41,874 bases of DNA from Flavobacteriales bacterium. Lineage in GTDB: Bacteria; Bacteroidota; Bacteroidia; UBA10329. Position 1 is the first letter of the stretch. Every line of letters starts with the position of its first letter. Made by a program: the position numbers and the translations under genes. Positions 35,368 through 41,874 of the stretch are shown one piece after another. Location of the stretch: positions 1 through 41,874 of the forward strand of contig JAGYJL010000014.1 of NCBI GenBank assembly GCA_018402015.1, given 5' to 3'. The notes beneath the pieces are model-generated. The model had not been told where the DNA came from, searched no databases, and saw only the letters and a list, made by a program, of their open reading frames with translations.

Positions 35368-35919
35368 TTAGTTTGAAACCAACTTCTGCAATTCTGCGTG
35401 CAAATTGGCTCCTCTAAGATTCTTGGCAATAATGACACCATTGGCATCGATAAGGAAGTTTCCAGGAATTGAACGCACGCCATAGGTTGCTGCTCCAGCG
35501 CTATTCCAACCACCAAGGTCGCTCACATTTACCCAATTCAAACCGTCTTGTTTGATTGCATTTACCCACTGCTCTTGACTTTTATCCAACGATACTCCGT
35601 AGATCTCAAATCCTTTGGCATCCTTGAAATTGGATTTATTGAACTTCTTGTATGCCTCAACCACGTTTGGGTTTTCCATACGGCAAGGTCGGCACCAAGA
35701 GGCCCAGAAATCGATCAGAACAACCTTTCCTTTCAACGATGAGAGAGAAATTTCCTTTCCATCTGGATTCTTGAATTTCAACTCTGGAGCCTTATCTCCT
35801 ATATTCAAACCAACCTGCACTTCGGCTACTTCAGACGTTTTACCATCTCCGCCACCTGCAAACACTCCAACCGAAGTAAGAAGCATCGTTATTGTCAAAA
35901 TAAAACCTATTGTTCTCAT
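35368..35919 (-). CDS. TlpA-like exported thioredoxin-family protein
   Basis: A 183-residue oxidoreductase or thiol-binding protein with a signal peptide (MRTIGFILTITMLLTSVGVFA). A thioredoxin fold of the TlpA/ResA/AhpC type follows: GDKAPELKFKNPDGKEISL, then FWASWCRPCRMENP with the active-site pair CRPC, and the cis-Pro loop SIPGNFLIDANG. It likely reduces disulfides or moves electrons in the periplasm. It has its own -7 element (35942-35935) 15 nt before the start and a terminator after it, so it is a single-gene unit downstream of murA. Confidence 0.92.
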   Translation of the reverse strand: MRTIGFILTITMLLTSVGVFAGGGDGKTSEVAEVQVGLNIGDKAPELKFKNPDGKEISLSSLKGKVVLIDFWASWCRPCRMENPNVVEAYKKFNKSNFKDAKGFEIYGVSLDKSQEQWVNAIKQDGLNWVNVSDLGGWNSAGAATYGVRSIPGNFLIDANGVIIAKNLRGANLHAELQKLVSN

Positions 35920-35934
35920 TGCTTATGTTTTCTA

Positions 35935-35942
35935 CAAATTTA
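35935..35942 (-). promoter_or_regulatory. -7 promoter element upstream of tlpA-like gene
   Basis: TAAATTTG on the minus strand fits TAnnTTTG and ends 15 nt before the ATG at 35919, in the 73-bp gap after murA. No clear -33 element. Confidence 0.45.
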
Positions 35943-35992
35943 TAAGTGATGTACTTTTCTTGGTTCGGTACAGAGACCAACAACCATACCGA

Positions 35993-37294
35993 TCATATTC
36001 TCTTGATGTTTGCACCAATAGCATTCAATCTACTGTCGATATTCTGGTAACCGCGATCTATCTGCTCGATATTGTGAATCAAACTCTTTCCGTCTGCAGA
36101 AAGTGCAGCTATAAGAAGCGAAACTCCAGCACGTATATCGGGGCTTGTCATCTGAATTCCACGCAATTCTACCTGATGATCCATACCAATAACCGTGGCT
36201 CGATGTGGATCGCACAGAATGATCTTGGCACCCATGTCAATCAACTTGTCAACGAAGAATAAACGGCTCTCAAACATTTTCTGATGAATGAGCACGCTTC
36301 CTTTGGCCTGAATGGCAACCACCAGAATAATACTGAGAAGGTCTGGAGTGAATCCGGGCCATGGTGCATCTGCTACCGTTAAAATAGAACCATCAATGAA
36401 CGATTCTATGGCATAATGCTCTTGAGATGGGATGTAAAGATCATCTCCTCGAAGTTCCATCTGAATTCCCAAACGACTGAAAATAGTTGGGATGAGCCCA
36501 AGATCAGGATAGCTCACATCTTTAATGGTGATCTCTGATTTGGTCATTGCTGCCAAACCAATGAAAGAGCCTATTTCAATCATATCGGGCAAACAGCGAT
36601 GTTCTGTTCCCCCGAGTTCTTTTACACCGTCAATAACCAACAGATTGGAACCAACACCAGAGATCTTGGCGCCCATTCTATTGAGCATTTTGCACAATTG
36701 CTGCAGATAAGGTTCGCATGCAGCGTTGTATATAGTTGTACGACCTTCTGCCATAACCGCTGCCATAACAATATTGGCAGTACCGGTTACGGAAGCTTCA
36801 TCAAGCAACATGTATGTTCCCTTGAGCTTACCTTCAACTTTGTAGAATTGCTCATCGGCCATGTACTCGAAATTGGCTCCTAACTTCTGGAATCCAATGA
36901 AGTGTGTATCAAGCCTCCTACGTCCGATCTTGTCGCCACCAGGCTGCGGAATGTAGCCTTTACCAAATCTTGCCAACATTGGACCAACAACCATGATGGA
37001 ACCTCGAAGACCAGAACCTTTCTGTTTGAATTTATCTGAGTGTAAGTATTCCAGATCCACGTTATCAGCTGTAAACTCATACGTATCTTCACTCAGCTGA
37101 TTGACCTTAACACCAAGGTCGCGCAAGAGATCGATCAATTTATTTACATCTCGAATATTCGGGATATTGGAAATAGTGACCTTTTCTGATGTAAGTAGAA
37201 CAGCACACAGAATCTGTAACGCTTCATTCTTGGCTCCTTGAGGAACTAATTCTCCTTTCAGTTTGTTGCCACCAACGATCTCAAAAGATGCCAT
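35993..37294 (-). CDS. murA: UDP-N-acetylglucosamine 1-carboxyvinyltransferase (MurA)
   Basis: MurA transfers enolpyruvate from PEP to UDP-GlcNAc, the first committed step of peptidoglycan synthesis. The 433-residue protein has the two-domain EPSP-synthase-like fold; K22 in QGAKNEALQ is the conserved catalytic lysine. The active-site loop reads PGGDKIGRRRLDTH, so the residue equal to E. coli Cys115 is D121. This Cys-to-Asp change is known to keep activity while removing the covalent fosfomycin target. Later conserved segments include GSFIGLAAMTKSEI and PWPGFTPDLLSI. It starts 2 nt after the DUF4290 gene and the two form an operon. Confidence 0.96.
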   Translation of the reverse strand: MASFEIVGGNKLKGELVPQGAKNEALQILCAVLLTSEKVTISNIPNIRDVNKLIDLLRDLGVKVNQLSEDTYEFTADNVDLEYLHSDKFKQKGSGLRGSIMVVGPMLARFGKGYIPQPGGDKIGRRRLDTHFIGFQKLGANFEYMADEQFYKVEGKLKGTYMLLDEASVTGTANIVMAAVMAEGRTTIYNAACEPYLQQLCKMLNRMGAKISGVGSNLLVIDGVKELGGTEHRCLPDMIEIGSFIGLAAMTKSEITIKDVSYPDLGLIPTIFSRLGIQMELRGDDLYIPSQEHYAIESFIDGSILTVADAPWPGFTPDLLSIILVVAIQAKGSVLIHQKMFESRLFFVDKLIDMGAKIILCDPHRATVIGMDHQVELRGIQMTSPDIRAGVSLLIAALSADGKSLIHNIEQIDRGYQNIDSRLNAIGANIKRI

Positions 37295-37296
37295 GC

Positions 37297-37953
37297 TCAG
37301 TTTCTTCTACGATTATTCTTTTTACGCTTAACACGTCCTTTACGTGGACGATTGTTGCTATTCGATTGTACTGCAGGATCAATAAGGTCCTTGCTGTCTG
37401 AAAGTTCAACTTCTACAGGAACCACCACTCTTCCTCCTGAAAGATTGAGTAGGTCTTTTTTGATAACGCGGTCTTCAACAGAATCACGATTCCAATTGAG
37501 ATATGCGCGCTTCATGATGTTGGCAACGGCAACTCCCATTTTTGTTCTCTCCTCATCGTTCTCCTCTGTGGCCACTTTCTTTATCATGTGTTCAAGAACC
37601 CGACCATAGTGCCTGTAAGCAATCTCATTTTCAGGATATGGAATTCGCTCAGGACCCGTTTCAAAATCTTCTTTAAGAGGTTTTGGAAATGGGGAATCCA
37701 CATCAAAATCAAACCCGGAAATGATAAACATGTGATCCCACAATTTGTGGGTAAGGTCTTCATTGCTTTTCAGATAAGGATTAACCTGTCCCATTACCTT
37801 AATGATTGACTTTGCTGCACGATTTCGCTCGCTCTTATCAGCAATGGTCTTGGCGTATTCTATCATCTTCTGAATGTTCCGCCCGTACTCTGGAATCTGC
37901 ATCGCTTCGCGCGAAGTATTGTATTCCATCTGTAATTCATTATCCAAACTCAT
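37297..37953 (-). CDS. DUF4290 family protein
   Basis: This Bacteroidota-restricted cytoplasmic protein of unknown role has 218 residues. The conserved core is in the first 150 (MQIPEYGRNIQKMIEYAKTI, AKSIIKVMGQVNPYLKSN, HKLWDHMFIISGFDFDVD). The last 20 residues form a strongly basic tail (PRKGRVKRKKNNRRR), which may bind RNA or other polyanions. It is placed 2 nt before murA, an arrangement I believe is common in the phylum; a link to cell-wall synthesis is possible but unproved. No signal peptide. Confidence 0.9.
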   Translation of the reverse strand: MSLDNELQMEYNTSREAMQIPEYGRNIQKMIEYAKTIADKSERNRAAKSIIKVMGQVNPYLKSNEDLTHKLWDHMFIISGFDFDVDSPFPKPLKEDFETGPERIPYPENEIAYRHYGRVLEHMIKKVATEENDEERTKMGVAVANIMKRAYLNWNRDSVEDRVIKKDLLNLSGGRVVVPVEVELSDSKDLIDPAVQSNSNNRPRKGRVKRKKNNRRRN

Positions 37954-37995
37954 CTCTTTGTCTTAACGCTCTGCAAAATATGAAAAGTACATCCT

Positions 37996-38029
37996 GAAAA
38001 AGCGAAAGCCCCTTGAAAGGGGCTCGCTT
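37996..38029 (-). terminator. Rho-independent terminator of ahcY
   Basis: A hairpin with GCCCC (38008-38012) pairing GGGGC (38019-38023), extended by AGCG/CGCT, ends in TTTTT on the minus strand. It lies 22 nt after the ahcY stop and before the DUF4290 gene. Confidence 0.85.
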
Positions 38030-38050
38030 AATTCAAAAACTTAACGTTTC

Positions 38051-39364
38051 TTAATATCTATAGTATTCTGGCTTGTATGGTCCTTCTACAGTTACTCCAA
38101 TGTAATCGGCTTGATCTGTAGTAAGTTCTTCCAACTCTACGCCAATTTTGGCTAAGTGAAGCCTTGCAACCTTCTCGTCCAAATGCTTAGGCAGCATATA
38201 AACCTCATTCTTATAGGCAGAAGCGTTTGTCCAAAGCTCCAACTGAGCCAACGTTTGGTTGGTGAATGAATTGGACATTACAAATGATGGGTGGCCAGTG
38301 GCACAGCCAAGATTGACCAAACGACCCTCTGCAAGAACGATGATATCGTTACCATCGATATTGTAAAGATCGACCTGCGGTTTGATCTCATTCTTTGTGC
38401 TACCGTAATTCTTGTTCAACCAAGCCATATCGATCTCGTTATCGAAATGACCGATATTGCAAACGATAGTCTTATCGTGCATTGCTTTGAAGTGCTCTGC
38501 TTTAATAATGTCCTTGTTACCAGTGGCAGTAACCACAATGTCTGCTCTTGGAATTGCTTTTGACATTGGTTTGACTTCAAATCCATCCATAGCAGCTTGT
38601 AGCGCACAGATAGGATCGATTTCAGTTACAATAACTCTAACACCTGCTCCGCGAAGAGAAGCTGCAGAACCTTTACCTACATCTCCGTAACCAGCTACTA
38701 CAGCAACTTTACCGGCCATCATTACATCTGTTGCTCTTCTAATTGCATCAACCAAAGATTCTTTACAACCATACTTGTTATCGAATTTCGATTTGGTTAC
38801 CGAATCGTTGATGTTGATTGCAGGCATTGGAAGCGTTCCTTTCTTAACACGCTCATAAAGTCTGTGAACTCCTGTTGTAGTTTCTTCAGAGATTCCTTTA
38901 ATGCCTTTGGCCAATTCTGGAAACCTGTCTAGTACCATGTTGGTAAGATCACCACCATCGTCCAAAATCATGTTCAATGGTTCTCCTCCTTCAAATGCGA
39001 AAAGCGTTTGCTCGATACACCAATCAAACTCTTCCTCATTCATTCCTTTCCAAGCGAAAACTGGAATTCCAGCAGCTGCAATAGCAGCAGCAGCGTGGTC
39101 TTGAGTAGAGAAAATGTTACAAGAAGACCAAGTAACATCTGCACCTAGTTCAACCAACGTTTCAATCAGAACCGCAGTTTGAATGGTCATATGGAGACAA
39201 CCTGCAATTCGTGCACCTTTCAAAGGCTTGGTTGCTCCGAATTCCTCACGAAGCGACATTAGACCTGGCATTTCAGCCTCAGCCAAACGTATTTCTTTTC
39301 TTCCCCAATCCGCTAGGGAGATATCTTTTACTTTAAAATTCAATTTTTCTGCAGTACTGCTCAT
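38051..39364 (-). CDS. ahcY: adenosylhomocysteinase
   Basis: The enzyme reversibly splits S-adenosylhomocysteine into adenosine and homocysteine and so relieves product inhibition of methyltransferases. The 437-residue sequence shows substrate-domain segments ([45 protein letters not shown]), the NAD-binding [25 protein letters not shown], and the C-terminal KPEYYRY whose Lys/Tyr take part in cofactor binding in the tetramer. It has its own promoter and terminator, so it is a single-gene unit. Confidence 0.97.
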   Translation of the reverse strand: MSSTAEKLNFKVKDISLADWGRKEIRLAEAEMPGLMSLREEFGATKPLKGARIAGCLHMTIQTAVLIETLVELGADVTWSSCNIFSTQDHAAAAIAAAGIPVFAWKGMNEEEFDWCIEQTLFAFEGGEPLNMILDDGGDLTNMVLDRFPELAKGIKGISEETTTGVHRLYERVKKGTLPMPAININDSVTKSKFDNKYGCKESLVDAIRRATDVMMAGKVAVVAGYGDVGKGSAASLRGAGVRVIVTEIDPICALQAAMDGFEVKPMSKAIPRADIVVTATGNKDIIKAEHFKAMHDKTIVCNIGHFDNEIDMAWLNKNYGSTKNEIKPQVDLYNIDGNDIIVLAEGRLVNLGCATGHPSFVMSNSFTNQTLAQLELWTNASAYKNEVYMLPKHLDEKVARLHLAKIGVELEELTTDQADYIGVTVEGPYKPEYYRY

Positions 39365-39387
39365 TGTATCATTTGTTTTATCGGGCG

Positions 39388-39417
39388 CAAAGGTACGCGT
39401 AAAAGAATAACGGTCAA
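39388..39417 (-). promoter_or_regulatory. promoter of ahcY
   Basis: On the minus strand TTG (39417-39415) and TACCTTTG (39395-39388) are separated by 19 nt, a good match to the Bacteroidota -33 TTG/-7 TAnnTTTG layout. The leader to the ATG at 39364 would be short, about 15-20 nt, leaving no room for a riboswitch. Confidence 0.65.
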
Positions 39418-39479
39418 TTGATTAACCAAACAAAGGGAGAATTGTTGCTGGTATTAACGGGAAATTACCTTGTGCTATT

Positions 39480-41874
39480 TTACCTGAAGATGGTAATCGT
39501 CCCCATCTTATTGAAGTATCTTCCTCGATACCAAACAAGGTCAATTTGATACGAATAGGCACCTTGCTGTGCTTGCTTTCCAGATTCACGATGAGTACCA
39601 TCCCAGTATTCATTCACATCATAGGTTTCCCACACAAGTTTTCCCCAGCGGTCATAAATCTGCAGGTGCCATTCTGTAATGCCCTTCTGCTTTATTTCAA
39701 ACACGTCATTCACTCCATCACCGTTAGGTGTAAAGGCGGTCTGAATGAAAAATGTCTCTTGCTCCCAAACATAGAATGGAATTACCGTGTCATCAACGCA
39801 GCCAAGCTCATTGGATACAGTAAGTAGCACATCATATACACCTGAGTCTTGAAACACACCAACGGCATCAAACTGATTATCTACCGTGTAGCGATTATCG
39901 AAATCCCAATAAGACGAATCTGGAACGGAGTACAAACTTGTATTCCAAAACTGCATCATAGTGTCTGGTAACTGTAGAGAAGACTCTTGGGGGTAGAAAT
40001 CTGCCACCGGATGTGGTCTAACCTCCATGTACACCTTAGCTGAATCTCTACAACCAGTTACAGTGTTTACCACGTACTGCGTAACTACATACCAACCTGG
40101 CTCTTCAAAAACGTAATCTACCTGATTCTGCACACTCCCATCAACCTCAATGGTAGAGTCTTGGTCGCTGAAATGATAATACCAATTGGTAATATCAACA
40201 TCGGCATAAGATGAATCGTAGAAGGGAATAGGCAACTCTGTACATACAACCACAGTATCCACAGAAAGGCCAGCAACAGGCGATCGATAGACGGTTATCT
40301 CCAAAGGGCCTGCGTAAGCTTCGCACTGATCCTCTGAGTAAACAGTTACAGATACATAGTATGTGCCAGGATCGTTGAAGTCATGACCTGGATTCTGAAG
40401 GTCAGAAGTAGTTCCATCTCCAAAATCCCATAACCAGCTTGCAACATCTGTTGAAGTGTCAAAAAAGCGGATTGCTGCAGAATCGCAAACCGTTGTGTCT
40501 GACGAGAAGAACCCAGCCGTTGGAATTATGAATGGTTCAATAGCATTAGGCCGAACAACGGTATCTGTAAACACCCCGTTTGATGCAGCCAAAGTGACTG
40601 TATATGGCCCCACTCCCGTGAAAGTATGCGTTGGGTTTTGATCAGTTGATAACGTGCTTCCATCTCCAAAATCCCAAACCCATGAGGTTGGGTTTCCTTC
40701 AGAAGTATCGGTAAATTGTACTTGTGTTGACCCACATTGAGCATTAATAACCATTTCAAAACCACCATAAACGTATGGCGGAAGAATGATATCGACCACC
40801 ACATCGCAAATGGCCGAACAGCCGAAGGTATCAGTCACTTCTACATTGGCATTGTATTGACCAGTACTTCCGTATAGATGAGATGGGGATTCTTCAATCG
40901 AAGAACCTCCGTCACCGAATTGCCAGAAGTACTCGTAAGGTTCTGTACCCACAGTAACCACTGGATTGAATCCTGTTTCGGCACCGAGGTAACTGTCAGT
41001 CACATCACTACAATCCACAACAGGGTTCGGATGTTCAATAACTGTTATGACCTCCGAGTCGACAGTAGGCGTGATAGGACATGGATAGGAACTTGCCATG
41101 GTAACCATCACCATATCTCCATTGTTGATGTTGGCGGGCGTAAATGAAGGTCCTGTTCCACTTGAAACGCCATTTTGAAACCACTCGAAAGATGGGTTGT
41201 TTCCGCCTGCAAATGGTACCGCTCCGAACGTAATGGCATCTCCTTCGCAGATCTCCGTTGTCGTGGCGGTAATGAAAACCTGAGGTTCTACAACGGGCAT
41301 AACATTTACATAGAAGGTGTCTGGTTTAGACCAATTACAGCATGGCGATTGCGTTTGCAGCGTAACCATGTATGTACCAACCTGATTGTACGTGTGAGAA
41401 GGAGTAGCTTGAGTGCTTGTGTTAGCCGATCCAGAAGCAGGATCGCCAAAATTCCATCTGTAACCAAGGACATTAAAACTAATTGGCCATGTTGACGAAA
41501 AATTGACGGCATCTCCTGGGCAAATGGTATCGTCTCCTTGAATGGTTGGTAAGTATGGTGAACCATCAGTGAAAATATTGACGAATCCGGAATGAAAATA
41601 AGGTACTCCATTTGACACCATTGTCAAATCCTGAGCACCCATTGTTGTGTATTGAGCAGTAGTGCTTTGCCCTACTGTATTCTGTGGAACTGTAGTTCCT
41701 TCATAGAACCATTCAATGATTCCGTTCGCGTTTGTAGTGAAATAAATATCTGAATACGTACAACCAGTCGATTCCAGTAAAACATCAGGCTCAACATTGG
41801 CCGCCAAACTAGTTTGGGCAACTTGAATTCCGGTTGGTTGTTGATATAATGGCAAACTTTCTCCCGTTGCACCA
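39480..41874 (-). CDS. PKD-repeat surface protein with T9SS type B (gliding-associated) sorting domain, 5' end outside window
   Basis: At least 798 residues are visible and the frame runs to the window edge, so the N-terminus is missing. From left to right: a short N-terminal region, a PKD-like repeat (YRWNFGDPASG), an Ig-like domain (EWFQNGVSSGTGPSF), then PKD repeats with YFWQFGDGGSS, WVWDFGDGST and WLWDFGDGTTS, two diverged repeats (WYYHFSDQDST, SSYWDFDNRYT), and the final AFTPNGDGVNDVFEIKQKG with IYDRWGKLVWE, the T9SS type B signal (gliding motility-associated C-terminal domain). Likely exported to the cell surface and adhesive. Start codon is not in the window; the apparent TTG at 41855 is internal. 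Confidence 0.93.
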   Translation of the reverse strand, partial: GATGESLPLYQQPTGIQVAQTSLAANVEPDVLLESTGCTYSDIYFTTNANGIIEWFYEGTTVPQNTVGQSTTAQYTTMGAQDLTMVSNGVPYFHSGFVNIFTDGSPYLPTIQGDDTICPGDAVNFSSTWPISFNVLGYRWNFGDPASGSANTSTQATPSHTYNQVGTYMVTLQTQSPCCNWSKPDTFYVNVMPVVEPQVFITATTTEICEGDAITFGAVPFAGGNNPSFEWFQNGVSSGTGPSFTPANINNGDMVMVTMASSYPCPITPTVDSEVITVIEHPNPVVDCSDVTDSYLGAETGFNPVVTVGTEPYEYFWQFGDGGSSIEESPSHLYGSTGQYNANVEVTDTFGCSAICDVVVDIILPPYVYGGFEMVINAQCGSTQVQFTDTSEGNPTSWVWDFGDGSTLSTDQNPTHTFTGVGPYTVTLAASNGVFTDTVVRPNAIEPFIIPTAGFFSSDTTVCDSAAIRFFDTSTDVASWLWDFGDGTTSDLQNPGHDFNDPGTYYVSVTVYSEDQCEAYAGPLEITVYRSPVAGLSVDTVVVCTELPIPFYDSSYADVDITNWYYHFSDQDSTIEVDGSVQNQVDYVFEEPGWYVVTQYVVNTVTGCRDSAKVYMEVRPHPVADFYPQESSLQLPDTMMQFWNTSLYSVPDSSYWDFDNRYTVDNQFDAVGVFQDSGVYDVLLTVSNELGCVDDTVIPFYVWEQETFFIQTAFTPNGDGVNDVFEIKQKGITEWHLQIYDRWGKLVWETYDVNEYWDGTHRESGKQAQQGAYSYQIDLVWYRGRYFNKMGTITIFR

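Noticed and set aside
39365-39387. SAH or SAM riboswitch before ahcY
   Set aside because: The predicted leader is about 15-20 nt, far too short for such an RNA, and the sequence shows no such structure.
40000-41500. Tandem DNA repeat in the last gene
   Set aside because: The PKD domains are related only at the protein level; no near-identical DNA repeats were seen.

Overview
The window comes from a Bacteroidota chromosome, most likely Flavobacteriales or a close relative. The main reasons are: three proteins with type IX secretion (T9SS) sorting signals (two type A-like, one type B, plus a possible degenerate fourth), a PorV-type barrel, TamL (the lipoprotein form of TamA), a TonB-dependent receptor with a carboxypeptidase-like regulatory domain, a DUF4290 protein and several Bacteroidota-only hypotheticals. 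Several upstream regions also carry the Bacteroidota -7 element TAnnTTTG. Genus or species cannot be fixed from the sequence.

Layout. 1-584: tmRNA gene on the minus strand with promoter and terminator. 585-6797: accD and class I aldolase, tamL, then a divergent rRNA/tRNA 2'-O-methyltransferase-ruvC pair, converging on a HIT protein. 6794-7323: greA-HIT operon and a terminator. 7346-16286: one minus-strand operon of a TonB-dependent receptor (broken by many frame changes), a 1344-residue T9SS cargo protein and a PorV-like outer-membrane protein. 16390-19262: small hypothetical proteins, a lipoprotein with a degenerate Rieske-like fold, hldD, and a very small T9SS sorting-domain protein. 19263-19733: 471-bp non-coding stretch with a 17-bp repeat. 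19734-26690: helical-repeat protein, MerR regulator, M23 peptidase, alaS, polytopic membrane protein. 26694-30239: PhoD-like phosphatase, secreted alpha/beta hydrolase, and an NtrC-type response regulator without a DNA-binding domain. 30254-35344: ppx/gppA, an ABC-2 exporter pair, dnaJ and grpE. 35368-39417: TlpA-like thioredoxin, murA, DUF4290, ahcY. 39480-41874: 3' part of a large PKD-repeat protein with a T9SS type B signal, cut by the window edge.

How it fits together. Most genes are housekeeping: translation and ribosome rescue (tmRNA, alaS), transcription (greA), protein folding (grpE-dnaJ), cell wall (murA, M23), LPS heptose (hldD), fatty-acid synthesis (accD), methyl cycle (ahcY) and recombination (ruvC). 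The accessory part is the surface-export operon at 7346-16286. The most notable observations are the cluster of frame changes in its receptor, its cargo-plus-PorV arrangement, a MurA with Asp in place of the fosfomycin-target Cys, a Rieske-like lipoprotein without the usual ligands, a 17-bp element repeated 199 bp apart across a start codon, and four convergent gene pairs whose stop codons touch, overlap or lie 3 bp apart. No CRISPR array, insertion sequence, prophage, tRNA or rRNA was seen.
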